Below, one piece after another: positions 46,155-56,726 of a DNA stretch of 64,000 bases (its first letter is position 1; the number at the start of each line of letters is the position of its first letter). The stretch is taken from NCBI RefSeq assembly GCF_001659605.2, contig NC_035168.2, positions 13,083,862-13,147,861 of the forward strand, written 5' to 3'. The DNA comes from Manihot esculenta. Lineage: Eukaryota > Streptophyta > Magnoliopsida > Malpighiales > Euphorbiaceae. Under the pieces are notes generated by a model that was not told the DNA's origin, ran no database searches, and saw only the letters and a list, made by a program, of their open reading frames with translations. The translations under genes were made by a program, and so were the position numbers.

Positions 46155-48610
46155 TTGTAATACCCGGCTAGATTCAGGCATCAAATTTCCTACCGTCCGG
46201 TGGAATTCGAGGATGTCGGAGGTTTCTAGAAGGGTGAATGAAAGGTTTTCTCAAATGTTTTTAAGTGTTTTATGATTTTAAGTAGAAAGGAGTTGCGTTT
46301 TGAAGAGAAAAGACCAAGGAGGCTTTGGCCAGGTTCGGCCGCCGAAAGTGATGTTCGGCCGCCGAAAGTGCCTTAGGTTTTGCCCCCGAAACTCCAAGTT
46401 CGGCCGCCGAACGTTGCATGGTTTTGCATGCAGTTTAGGCCGCCGAAGGAGAGGCGGTTAGCCACCTATAAAAGGCCCCTTATCCAGATTTGAGGTGAGT
46501 TTTCTCTCTCTTTTCGGGTATAGCTGAGTTCTTGATCTCATTGGGTTGATTTGTTGTTGTTTCTTCAAATATTTCAAAGGTAAGCAAGTTTTAAGTAGGT
46601 TTTATGTGGTTCTGATGAGTTTTGGAGCTTGGAGACTTTTGGAGCTGGATTCTCCATATCTTCAAGTTTGGATCACCAATCCTCTCGTTCTTTAAGAGGT
46701 AAGTGTAGATCCTTAGCTTTTACAGTGTTTTAAGTGAGTTTTATGAAGGGAAAGGGTTAGTTTGCATGAGTTTTGCATGGTTGTGCATGTGAGGATTTAT
46801 GGACCCTTTATGCCTTTGTATGCTATATGAGTTGTTTTTGGGGTTTTGAGCTTGTTCTAAGCCCCTATGTGCAAGAAGAAGTGTTTATACATGTTTTTAA
46901 GAGGTTGGATGCATGTTTTGGGTGTTTGGACGGTTTGGGAGGCTTGGTTGCGCATGAGGCTGAGTTCTGGATGAACTCAGGTTCGGCCCCCGAAAGTAGT
47001 TTCGGCCGCCTAAACTTGCCCGCGAACGTTTGGACTTTCGGCTTTGGAAAGGACTTTCGGCAGCCGAAGGTGCCGCTGAAAGTGCCTGGCTTTCGTCTCT
47101 GGAGGAGACTTTCGGCAGCCGAAGGTGCCGCCGAACATGAATGAGTTTCGGCTCTGGAGGGAACATTCGGCCGCCAAATGTGCCGCCGAAGGTGCCCTGT
47201 CCAGCCTTTCTTTGCATGTTTTTCCATGCATGTTTGTGATGTTTTAGGGGAGGTTTGGGGAGATGTGTAGAGTTATGTTAGAATGGTTTAGTGCCTCATT
47301 TGAGTCCACCTGCGTAGGTTTGGACCCGCGGAACCGAAGACGCCCCAGAGTTAGAGTTGGGAGTTACCCGGCATTGGCAGGTGAGTGGAACTAGACCCTA
47401 TGTTTTTAAGTGAATGTTTTAGCATGTTCCATGCATCATAATATCATGTTATAGTAGGGTGTATTACATTAGCAATCACGAAGATGATGCATTGCATATT
47501 ATGTTGATGATGTGGATGGAACAAGGCGACCCCAATAGCCCGACAGTGTATGTTTTAGAAGTCCTGAGGAGCCCCCTGAGGGCCGGGCACAGTGTATGTG
47601 CATGTTATAGAAGTCCTGAGGAGCTCCTTTGAGGGCCGGGCACAGAGCAGAGGGAGTTTTGGTGGTCATGTCCATCCGAGATGTGATTTATTGTGATGTG
47701 ATGCATTCCATGATGGCATATGTTTTTAATGTTTTTATAGTTCTGCTCTTTGGGCTTTATAGCTCACCCCATTCCTTAACCCCATGTTTTCAGGGCCTCA
47801 GAGAAAGATCAGAGTCAGCAAGAGTAAAGAGTAAAGTCAGGACTATGGCTAAGGTTATGTGTTTGTAATAGAAGTTTAGTGGACATGTATCTTAATGTAT
47901 CTTGTTGTAAGTTAAGTTAAGTTCAGTTATGTATAGACATGTTTTAACATGTATTGTATTCATAGTTATAGTTTGTGCTTGGTCCTAGAGTTTGGATAAT
48001 CCCTTTGTACATGGATCCTATTTTACGTTTCTTGATGAGAAATGTGTTGAACCAAGCCTGATGTACTATGCTGACCCATCTAGATGTGGTTCTATGTTTT
48101 CAGACATAGTGCATACAGGTCAAGCTTGGTAAATGAAAGAAAAGTTTGAAGTAAAAGAGTTTTACAGTTTTCAGTTTTATGTTTAGAGCAGCTGTATGGT
48201 ACCAGAGCCTAGGTCACAGTAGTATACTGTGCTACACAGTGGATGTGTTATGGGAAGAAAGGGTTTCAATCCCTTGACCCAAAGAGCTTCAGGATTCACT
48301 GGTGTAGGCCTAGAGGCTTTTTCAGTTTGGTATCACTCTCAGAGTGCATACAGAGCCTGCTCAAGTTAAGCCTATTTAAAGCAAAGTTTTAAAGCAGTTT
48401 CAGAACTGAATTCCAGTCTGTTACAGATTGGTATTTAAAGAAAAGTTTTAAAGTTTTAGCAGAAAATGTGGGTCATGTATGGGATTATTCCAGCTGTGCA
48501 GAGAGTTTAGCGGCTTGCTACGGGTCTCGGCGGCCTTAAGCCGATCTGAATCCTAGTGCCGGTGGCGGTTCGGACCGTTACAGAGGGGTACCGGTTTCCG
48601 GGTCGTTACA
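46155..48610 (+). repeat. 5' LTR of F
   Basis: The LTR is 2,456 bp. TATA is at 46467-46474. Splice-like donors are TTTAAGAG|GTAAGTG at 46699 and GGCAG|GTGAGTGG at 47381; acceptors end at 47317 and 47793. The cassette at 47561-47645 reads CCTGAGGAG...GGGCCGGGCAC, twice. The 3' end carries a doubled terminus, CCGTTACAGAGG then GGGTCGTTACA. Confidence 0.9.
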
Positions 48611-49105
48611 GATTGGTATCAGAGCATAGGGCCTCAAGAGTACGATGTGCTGAGCAGAAATGCTCAGGGATTAGAGGTATCCCACATCGGAAAGAGGTTG
48701 GTTTAGAGGGCAAGCACAATAGTAAGATCATGTCCACTAGGATAGGATGTGGAGTCCTGTCTTGTATGATGTTGTGGATGGATATTGGTGGATCCTCTAG
48801 CCCTCAGCATGCATGAGATGACATGTGTGAGTTGAGCAGACCAGGTTTGGCTTAGTTGCCCTGGTACAGAGTAAGAGAGTCCAGGAGGCCGTGTTGCCCC
48901 TGGCATAGTTGGACATATCTATGTTATGGAGATGTAGAGGGCTATTGGTGACCAGTTCATCCATGAGATGAGATGCTTTGCATGTGTATGGGGTTCATGT
49001 GTTACCACATGGATCATATGATGATATGCCCATATGATGTTATGTTTATGTGATGCTGTGTTTTTCTGTGTGTGTGCTCTTTTCTTAGCAGGCAGGATGA
49101 GAGGT
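48611..49105 (+). other. PBS, leader and first gag codons of F
   Basis: TGGTATCAGAGC (48614-48625) is the Met-type primer site. The leader includes TATCCCACATCGGAAAGAGG, shared with the TRIM-like unit at 34010-34525. A segment at about 48780-48985 resembles LTR intron 2 (CCAGG...CCCTGGCAT, TAGAGGGCTATTGGTGACC). An acceptor-like TTTTCTTAGCAG ends at 49091. ATG 49097 begins the gag (MRG), interrupted by E after nine bases. Confidence 0.75.
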
Positions 49106-49679
49106 TGTAATACCCGGCTAGACTCCGGTACCGGAATTCCTACCGTTCGGTGGAATCTCGGATGTCGGAAGCCCCTAGTAGGGTAAAACCATGTTTTTAT
49201 GAAAGGTTTTAATGTGTTTTATGTTTTAAGCCTGAAAGAAAATGAGTTTTTGCATGAAAATAGCATTTGAGGAAAACTCAGGTTCGGCCGCTGAACATGC
49301 ATGCGTTGCGGGTGTGCTTTAGGCCCCCGAAAGCATAAGTGAGGGAAGTCCAGGTTCGGCCGCCTAACCTCAAGTTCGGCCGCCGGACATGGCATGCATG
49401 CAGAGGCACATTCGGCCCCCGAACGTGGTCTGGCCAGCCACTATAAAAGGGTCCCTTAGCCGAAAACGGGCGAGCTTTTCCCCATTTTCGGCCAAGGTGA
49501 GCTCTCCGCCGTCCCTCACCCATTTTCGATGTTCTTCCACTAAATCTTTCAAGATTTTCACTTGTTTTAACTTGGTTTTGAAGATTTAAGCTTTTGAGCA
49601 AAGTTTTGGAGCTTGGAGGTTCAAGAACCAAATCTCTCCCAACTCCGAGTTTTTGGTCGTCTCTCTCGATCTTCAAGAG

Positions 49680-50334
49680 GTAAGAGCCGATCTTAAGCTC
49701 GTTTTATGTTTTAAATAAGTTTTATGCAAGATCTATGGGTTAGAATGCATGTTTAGGTTATGGTTATGTTTATGGGTATAAATGTGTGTTCTTGAACAAT
49801 GTGAGTTGCTTGATGTGTTGTAGATGGGGTTTATGATGGTTTGAGACCCCTAGGAACATGTATGCTTGTGTTTGTGTGTTGTAGAATAGGTTTGAAGCAT
49901 GTTTGATAAGTTTGGAGGCGAAATGTGCATTGGGAGCCAAGTTTCTGCCCTTTGGCAGAAACCAGGTTCGGCAGCCGAAGGACTTTCGGCCGCCGAACAT
50001 GGCTGGGAAGGCAGCCTTTCGGCTGCCGAAGCTTGCCCCCGAAAGGGAGACTTTCGTCTCTGTCGGGCAGTTTCGGCCGCCGAAAGTGCCGCCGAACATG
50101 CATGAGTTTCGTCTCTGTCTGGGAGTTTCGGCCGCCGAAGGTGCCGCCGAACCTGCCTGACTTTCGGCTCTGGAGGGACTTTCGGCCGCCGAACCTGCCG
50201 CCGAAAGTGCCCTGTTCAGCCATTTCTTGCATGTTTTTATGTGATGTTTCCATGATGTTTTAGGGGGTTTTTGGAGAGTAGTTTAGAGTTATGTTCTAGC
50301 ATGTTTGGTTCCTCATTTGAGTCCACCTGTGTAG
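49680..50334 (+). other. Predicted intron 1 in E leader
   Basis: The donor is CTTCAAGAG|GTAAGAG and the acceptor CCACCTGTGTAG|GTTCGG; the interior holds palindrome block 2. Exon 2 would be 50335-50405 (71 nt). Prediction only. Confidence 0.5.
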
Positions 50335-50405
50335 GTTCGGACCCGAGGAACCGAGGACCCCAGCAGTGAGTTCAGCTGCTTCGGTGTTGTCAGAGTCCGC
50401 CAGAG

Positions 50406-50892
50406 GTGAGTGGAACTAAACTTAATCTTTTAAATTAAATGTTTTATCATGTTTCATGCATCATGAATATGCAATAGGATTATTGCATTAGTATTCATGA
50501 ATATGCCGCATTGCATTGATTGTTGTTGATGTGGGTGAATGTTGGATGACCCAATTAGTCCATGACAGGAAGACCAGGACCCCATTCTACGGCCTGGCAC
50601 GGAAATGAAAGACTAGGACCCCATTCTACGGCCTGGCACGAATGTGGGACTCGAAGACTAGGAGCCCAGAGGAGGCCCTGGGATAATGGTAAGTAATGTA
50701 TGTATGACAGGAAGACCAGGACCCCATGCTACGGCCTGGCACGATGTTAGCTTGGACTAATTGGTGACAAGTTCACCCAACCCTTATGTGAATTGTCTGT
50801 GTTATGATGCATTTCATAAGAGCATGTTTGATAATATGTTTTATGGTTCTACTCACTGGGCTTTTAGCTCACCCCTCTCCCTTTACCCCCAG
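50406..50892 (+). other. Predicted intron 2 in E leader
   Basis: The donor is CGCCAGAG|GTGAGTGG and the acceptor CTTTACCCCCAG|GCTTGCAG, with the stem cassette inside. The following GCAG|GTGCAG at 50900 may be a third donor, leading to the acceptor at 51625. Confidence 0.45.
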
Positions 50893-51366
50893 GCTTGCAG
50901 GTGCAGTATAGAGCAGGAGTCCGGTTAGAGTAAAGAAGTTCTGTTTATGTAATAGTTAACAATGGACATGATCAAATTGTAATGTAAAAGTACAGTATAG
51001 TTATGTAATGAGATTTATGGATGATTAGTGTGTGCTTGACCATAGAGTGTTGTATCCCTTTTTATATATGATCTTGGTTATTTTATGTCATTTATGTAAC
51101 CCATCTCAACATATGCTATGCCACCCCTGTTGGGGGCACTGATGAGATCCCACAGAGGGATCAATGTTATGTTAAATGTTATACACAGGTTGAGTTTGGT
51201 TGATGAGTATGGAAAGAAAAGTTTTAATTTTTATGTATGTTGTTGATAATGTATGGGATTATACAGGTTTACAGGTTTTATGTTAGGCTTGCTACGGGTC
51301 CCGGCGGCCTTAAGCCGATCTGGATCCTAGCGCCGGTAGCGGTCCGATTTTCGGGTCGTTACAGAA

Positions 51367-51380
51367 TGGTATCAGAGCCC
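51367..51380 (+). promoter_or_regulatory. Primer-binding site of E (initiator Met tRNA type)
   Basis: TGGTATCAGAGCCC lies three bases after the 5' LTR. Confidence 0.92.
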
Positions 51381-51633
51381 TAGGTTCATATGGTCGGACC
51401 TAGAGTGTCGGGCTCATAGATGTTATAGAAGGTCAAGCACAATAGGAAAGATCATGTCCACTAGGATAGGATGTGGAGTCCTGTCTTGTATGATGATGTG
51501 AAATGCCATGATAATATGCATGTGCATTTGTGATATGCTGATATGTGATGTATGTGATGCGGGTTCATGTGTGCCCACATGAACCATATGATGCTAATGT
51601 TTATGTGTTGTGCACTGTTTTTCAGAAAACAGG

Positions 51634-52755
51634 ATGAGAGGAACTCGTCGATCAGCAAGATTGACTGGAGTACCACCTGAGGATGAGGGCATGAGCGCCC
51701 GTCCTCCAGCATTGCCTAGGGCAATGTCTAGTAGGTCTAACCGAGAAAGAGCAGCAAGAGACCCTAGAAGGTCTTTGGATCTGGGTAGAAGCAGATCAGT
51801 CAGAGGAACAGTTCAGGGAGGAATGTCTGAGGGCATGGGGGATGATATGGATGTAGAGCAGAGGAGGGATGGCAGTCTGGGAGTAAGCATGTCAGAGGAA
51901 GGTATGGGAGAGTCCCAAGGAGGCACTCAGGCCTCGGGATTTGTACAGCCACCTCACTACCCACATTTCTCACAACATCCCGGGTATTCGATGGGAGGTA
52001 CATCGGATTACCCTAGTTTCACCCCTTATCCCACACAGATGCCATACCCACCATACTACCCACCATACTCTCAGTACCCAACGTATCCACCTCCACCCTA
52101 CTATCCAAATCCAGCAAACCCTACCTCAGAAAATGTTGCACCACCCCCACCACCTGCAGAACCAGCAGCCCCAGTTGTTCAGCCACCTAGACCTAGCTCA
52201 GCCAGTGGGAGCAAGGTTAAGATGACCGACTACATGAAATTGGGTGCTCCTCAGTATGAAAAAGGGGATGACCCATTTGTGTATCTTGAAAGGGTTAAAG
52301 TAATCACTAATGAGATTGGGGCTGATGACAGTAGAGCCATTCAGATGGCCGGGTTCACGCTTAAGTGCAAGAAGGCACGGGAGTGGTTTAAGAATTATGT
52401 GAAACCGAGAGTGGACAGCATGACTTGGGAAGAGTTTGCAAACGAGTTTGCAGGATGGGCTTTTCCCGATAGTTCAAGGGAGCTGAAGATGATAGAGTTT
52501 GAACAGTTGAGGCAGACGGATGAAATGGGTGTGGAAGAGTTCACCGACAGATTTTTGGAGCTGTTGCCCTTTTCTAGGCAGAGTCTGGATACAGATTCGA
52601 AGAGGTCAAGGAGGTATGTTATGAAACTCCATTCCAGGTATTCCTCCTTGATTCAGTCAGTGGACAGGGAGAGCTTCCATGCCATAGTAGATATGGCCAG
52701 GAAAATGGAGGCCAGTGCCATCGTTCAGGGGACAGTTAAGCAGTCAGTGGCATAG
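51634..52755 (+). CDS. gag: E Gag, capsid part, ended by an in-frame TAG
   Basis: ATG 51634 is chosen because MRGTRRSARLTGVPPEDEG is conserved in C1, D and E and lies eight bases after an acceptor-like TTTTTCAG. Residues 1-120 are basic, then Gly/Ser/Glu-rich. About 130-180 are Pro/Tyr-rich (YPPYYPPYSQYPTYPPPPYYP), and 195-330 form the retrotransposon capsid domain (KMTDYMKLGAPQYEKGDDPF, AREWFKNYV near 248, LKMIEFEQLRQ, VEEFTDRFLELLPF near 305). The protein would assemble the cytoplasmic particle around element RNA. TAG at 52753-52755 replaces CAG of D (AQPSSSK context). Translation past it is needed for the knuckles and Pol, so the stop is probably a mutation. Confidence 0.88.
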   Translation: MRGTRRSARLTGVPPEDEGMSARPPALPRAMSSRSNRERAARDPRRSLDLGRSRSVRGTVQGGMSEGMGDDMDVEQRRDGSLGVSMSEEGMGESQGGTQASGFVQPPHYPHFSQHPGYSMGGTSDYPSFTPYPTQMPYPPYYPPYSQYPTYPPPPYYPNPANPTSENVAPPPPPAEPAAPVVQPPRPSSASGSKVKMTDYMKLGAPQYEKGDDPFVYLERVKVITNEIGADDSRAIQMAGFTLKCKKAREWFKNYVKPRVDSMTWEEFANEFAGWAFPDSSRELKMIEFEQLRQTDEMGVEEFTDRFLELLPFSRQSLDTDSKRSRRYVMKLHSRYSSLIQSVDRESFHAIVDMARKMEASAIVQGTVKQSVA

Positions 52756-55700
52756 TCTTCCGGTTCTAAAACTCCGGGTGGGGGAAGATTAGATCCCTCT
52801 ACCCTGAGTGCAGCAGCTTCAGGCAGTAAGAGATGGGGTAAACCCAAGGGTAAGAAGAACAAGTTCTGGAATAAAGTCAAGTCCAGTCTGGGATTTGGGA
52901 GTGGCTCAAGCTCTGGTGCGGATAATGCAGTTTGTGCGAGGTGTGGTAAGCCACACAGGGGAGTATGTCGGTTTGGGACGAACGCCTGTTTCAGATGTGG
53001 TCAGGAGGGGTATATGGCTCGAGATTGTCCAAGAGCAGTCCCAATGGCTCCGTCCCAGCAGACAGCTTCAGGCAGTGTAGCGCAGCCAGCAGCTCCAGCC
53101 ATGACTCAGGCCAGTGGCAGAGGCAGAGGGAGAGGGGCAGCCTCTTCTTCAGCGGGTTTCAGAGGTGAAGGTCCATCAGCTCCAGCACGGATCTTCACAA
53201 TGACACAGCAGGAGGCAGATGCATCTAACACCGTGGTGGTAGGTAACTTAATTATTGGTTGTTCAGATGTATATGCCTTGATGGACCCTGGTGCATCTCA
53301 TTCTTTTATCGCTCCGAGAGCCGTGGGGAGGTTGGGTCTGATGACTTCTGGGTTAGAGTGTCCTCTCTGGGTCAGTGGACCCAAGTGTGATCCATCTGTG
53401 GCAGAGTCAGTCTGCCAGTGTAGTCCTGTGTTTGTTGAGGGAAGATGCTTGTCCGCCGACCTAGTGGTTCTAGATTTGACAGATTTTGACGTCATTCTAG
53501 GGATGGACTGGTTATCTACCCATGGTGCTACCTTGGACTGCAGGGACAAGGTAGTCAGGTTCAGAGGTCAGGATGGGTCTGAGGTTGTCTTCAGAGGAGA
53601 CAGGAGGGGTACACCTAGAGGTCTGATATCAGCTCTTCAGGCTCGTAGGTTGCTCAGGAGGGGATGTCAGGGGTATTTGGCTCATGTGAGAGAGCTTAGC
53701 AGTCAGGTTAGAGAGCCCGCCTCGGTGCCAGTGGTTAGAGAGTTCTTAGATGTGTTCCCAGACGAACTGCCAGGTTTACCACCTGCTAGGGAGATAGAGT
53801 TCGAGATAGAACTGATGCCTGGAACCCGACCGATCTCTATCCCTCCCTACAGGATGGCGCCAGCAGAATTGAAAGAGTTGAAGGAGCAGTTGCAGGAGCT
53901 GGTAGACAAGGGCTTCATCCGACCGAGTACCTCACCCTGGGGTGCTCCAGTTTTGTTTGTGAGAAAGAAGGATGGATCCCTTAGACTTTGTATCGACTAC
54001 AGGCAGTTGAACAAAGTCACTACCAAGAACAAGTACCCATTGCCAAGGATCGACAATCTATTCGACCAGCTTGCAGGAGCGGGTTGTTTCTCCAAAATAG
54101 ATCTAAGGTCCGGGTATCATCAGTTGAGGATCAGGGAAGAGGACGTACCAAAGACAGCTTTCAAGACCAGATATGGGCATTTTGAGTTCCTTGTAATGCC
54201 GTTCGGGTTAACCAACGCCCCTGCAGCATTCATGGACCTCATGAACAGAGTGTTTAGCCAGTACCTGGATCACTTCATTATTGTCTTCATAGATGATATC
54301 TTGGTGTATTCCAGGAATGCAGAGGAGCATGCCCATCATCTGAGGTTGGTTCTACAGACCTTGAGGGAACATGGCTTGTATGCCAAGTTCTCCAAGTGTG
54401 AATTCTGGCTGAGGAGCATTTCATTCTTGGGGCATGTAGTGTCAGAGAATGGGATAGAGGTAGACCCCAAGAAGGTAGAAGCTATGGCTAACTGGCCTAG
54501 ACCCACTTCAGTGACAGAGATTAGAAGTTTCTTGGGTTTGGCAGGTTACTACAGGAGGTTCGTTCAGGACTTCTCGAAAATAGCAGCTCCTCTGACCAGA
54601 CTAACCAGGAAGAATCAGAAGTTTCTGTGGACCGACCAGTGCGAAGAGAGTTTTGAAAAGCTTAAGAAGAGGTTGACTTCAGCACCAGTTTTAGCTCTGC
54701 CATCTAGTGATGAGGACTTCACGGTTTTCTGTGATGCATCCCGAGTGGGACTGGGTTGTGTACTAATGCAGAATGAGAGGGTGATTGCTTATGCTTCTAG
54801 ACAGCTGAAGAAGCATGAGTTGAATTACCCCACACATGACCTTGAGATGGCAGCAGTAATCTTTGCACTCAAGATGTGGAGGCACTACCTCTATGGGGTT
54901 AAATGTGAGATCTTTACAGATCATAAGAGCCTGCAATACATCCTGAGTCAAAGAGATTTGAACTTGAGACAGAGGAGATGGGTAGAGCTGCTGAGTGACT
55001 ATGATTGCAAGATTCAGTATCATCCGGGTAAGGCAAATGTTGTGGCAGACGCCCTAAGCCGGAAGTCACTAGGCAGTCTATCCCACATCACGGCAGAGAG
55101 GAGACCAGTGGTGAAGGAGTTTTACAAGCTCATTGAGGAAGGTCTACAGTTGGAGTTGTCTGGTACAGGTGCCTTGGTCGCTCAGATGAAAGTGACACCC
55201 GTGTTTCTGGAGCAGGTGGCTCAGAAACAGCATGAGGACCCAGAGTTAGTGAAGATTGCCAGGACTGTTCAGTCAGGCAATGGTAGTGAGTTCAGATTTG
55301 ACAATAAGGGGATCCTCCGCTATGGGAGTCGTTTGTGTGTACCAGATGACATAGGGCTAAAGGGAGACATTATGAGAGAGGCTCATAATGCAAGATACAG
55401 CATTCACCCCGGGGCCACCAAGATGTATCAAGATCTGAAGAAAGTTTATTGGTGGCCAGCTATAAAGAAAGAAGTGGCACAGTTTGTGTCAGCCTGCGAA
55501 GTGTGTCAGAGGGTGAAGCTGGAACATCAGAAGCCGGCTGGAATGCTTAACCCGCTACCTATTCCAGAGTGGAAATGGGAGAATATAGCTATGGACTTCG
55601 TAGTGGGGTTACCGGCGATGTCCAACAGATTGGACTCCATATGGGTGATTGTGGACAGACTCACCAAATCTGCTCACTTCATCCCTGTCAGGAGTGGCTA

Positions 55701-56628
55701 TTCTGTGGACAAGTTGGCGCAGGTGTACGTTGATGAGGTAGTCAGACTGCATGGGGTTTCTGTTTCTATAGTGTCAGATAGAGGGCCCCAGTTCACCTCC
55801 AGGTTTTGGCGGAGTCTGCAGAATGCCATGGGTACTAGATTGGATTTTAGCACTGCCTTCCATCCACAGACAGACGGACAGTCAGAGAGGACCATCCAAA
55901 CCATAGAAGATATGCTAAGGATGTGTGTGCTGGACTTTGGCGGTTCTTGGAGGCAGCATCTACCTTTGGTGGAGTTTGCCTACAATAACAGCCATCATGC
56001 TAGCATCGGGATGGCTCCATATGAAGCTTTATATGGAAGGAAGTGCAGGTCACCTGTTTGCTGGGAAGAAGTTGGAGAAAAGGCCTTAGCAGGGCCTGAA
56101 CTAGTAGAGATCACCAGCAGGGTGGTACCCTTAATCAGAGAAAGAATCAAGACGGCTGCAAGCAGACAGAAGAGTTATGCAGACATCCGCAGAAGACTAG
56201 TAGAGTTTCAGGAGGGGGATCTGGTATTGCTCAATGTGTCTCCAATGAAAGGAGTGGTTCGGTTCGGGAAGAAGGGTAAGCTGGCTCCGCGGTACATCGG
56301 ACCCTTTGAAGTCTTGCAAAAGACTGGGAATGTATCGTACAAGCTGAATTTACCTGCTTCAATGGAGAGAATCCATCCGGTTTTCCATGTTTCTATGTTG
56401 AGAAAGTTCGTGTCAGATCCGGGCAAGGTTCTTAGTGAGCCTGATGTGGAGATCCAAGAGGATCTCACCTATGTTGAGCAGCCAGTACGGATCCTAGACA
56501 CCCAGATCAGGAAGCTGAGAAACAAGGAAATCCCGATGGTGAAAGTCCTGTGGAACCACCAAAATATGGAAGAATGCACTTGGGAGACACGGGAGTCTAT
56601 GCTCCGGCAATATCCTCATCTCTTTTAA
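52756..56628 (+). CDS. gag-pol: E Gag nucleocapsid and Pol (PR-RT-RNase H-IN-chromodomain)
   Basis: This is the same frame as the upstream gag, open to TAA at 56628. Positions count from ATG 51634. Knuckle 1 is [12 protein letters not shown] at 434. Knuckle 2 is [14 protein letters not shown] at 452, where the zinc-binding His is Tyr (His in C1 and D). The protease core DPGASHSF starts at 551. RT runs about 730-950 with FIDD at 885-888. RNase H has D1034, E1071 and D1096. Integrase has H1251, H1258, C1288 and C1291 and catalytic D1321, D1382 and E1418 (DD35E). GPF is at 1556-1558 and the chromodomain is about 1617-1664 (W1640, ECTWE). The enzyme would copy RNA to DNA and insert it, with the chromodomain expected to guide insertion to heterochromatin. 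Pol looks intact; the upstream TAG and the knuckle change are the visible defects. Confidence 0.93.
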   Translation, partial: SSGSKTPGGGRLDPSTLSAAASGSKRWGKPKGKKNKFWNKVKSSLGFGSGSSSGADNAVCARCGKPHRGVCRFGTNACFRCGQEGYMARDCPRAVPMAPSQQTASGSVAQPAAPAMTQASGRGRGRGAASSSAGFRGEGPSAPARIFTMTQQEADASNTVVVGNLIIGCSDVYALMDPGASHSFIAPRAVGRLGLMTSGLECPLWVSGPKCDPSVAESVCQCSPVFVEGRCLSADLVVLDLTDFDVILGMDWLSTHGATLDCRDKVVRFRGQDGSEVVFRGDRRGTPRGLISALQARRLLRRGCQGYLAHVRELSSQVREPASVPVVREFLDVFPDELPGLPPAREIEFEIELMPGTRPISIPPYRMAPAELKELKEQLQELVDKGFIRPSTSPWGAPVLFVRKKDGSLRLCIDYRQLNKVTTKNKYPLPRIDNLFDQLAGAGCFSKIDLRSGYHQLRIREEDVPKTAFKTRYGHFEFLVMPFGLTNAPAAFMDLMNRVFSQYLDHFIIVFIDDILVYSRNAEEHAHHLRLVLQTLREHGLYAKFSKCEFWLRSISFLGHVVSENGIEVDPKKVEAMANWPRPTSVTEIRSFLGLAGYYRRFVQDFSKIAAPLTRLTRKNQKFLWTDQCEESFEKLKKRLTSAPVLALPSSDEDFTVFCDASRVGLGCVLMQNERVIAYASRQLKKHELNYPTHDLEMAAVIFALKMWRHYLYGVKCEIFTDHKSLQYILSQRDLNLRQRRWVELLSDYDCKIQYHPGKANVVADALSRKSLGSLSHITAERRPVVKEFYKLIEEGLQLELSGTGALVAQMKVTPVFLEQVAQKQHEDPELVKIARTVQSGNGSEFRFDNKGILRYGSRLCVPDDIGLKGDIMREAHNARYSIHPGATKMYQDLKKVYWWPAIKKEVAQFVSACEVCQRVKLEHQKPAGMLNPLPIPEWKWENIAMDFVVGLPAMSNRLDSIWVIVDRLTKSAHFIPVRSGYSVDKLAQVYVDEVVRLHGVSVSIVSDRGPQFTSRFWRSLQNAMGTRLDFSTAFHPQTDGQSERTIQTIEDMLRMCVLDFGGSWRQHLPLVEFAYNNSHHASIGMAPYEALYGRKCRSPVCWEEVGEKALAGPELVEITSRVVPLIRERIKTAASRQKSYADIRRRLVEFQEGDLVLLNVSPMKGVVRFGKKGKLAPRYIGPFEVLQKTGNVSYKLNLPASMERIHPVFHVSMLRKFVSDPGKVLSEPDVEIQEDLTYVEQPVRILDTQIRKLRNKEIPMVKVLWNHQNMEECTWETRESMLRQYPHLF

Positions 56629-56690
56629 GGTTAGTCTCTATGTGTTTTATGTGTATGATATGTTGTATGCCTTGCATGTGCTAGTTGAGG

Positions 56691-56726
56691 AACATTCGGG
56701 GACGAATGTTCTTAAGGGGGGGAGAA
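56691..56726 (+). promoter_or_regulatory. Pre-LTR hairpin and polypurine tract of E
   Basis: AACATTCGGGGACGAATGTT (56691-56710) is followed by TTAAGGGGGGGAGAA up to the 3' LTR. Confidence 0.82.

Larger units (their letters stand above)
49106..51363 (+). repeat. 5' LTR of E
   Basis: The LTR is 2,258 bp. TATA is at 49442-49449. Palindrome block 1 is at 49282-49425 and block 2 at 49966-50215. The stem cassette (50571-50742) has three copies of GACCAGGACCCCAT...ACGGCCTGGCAC type. Confidence 0.95.

Noticed and set aside
48703..48906. Minus-strand ORF in the F leader
   Set aside because: It has no similarity I recognise, sits in a noncoding leader, and reads against transcription.
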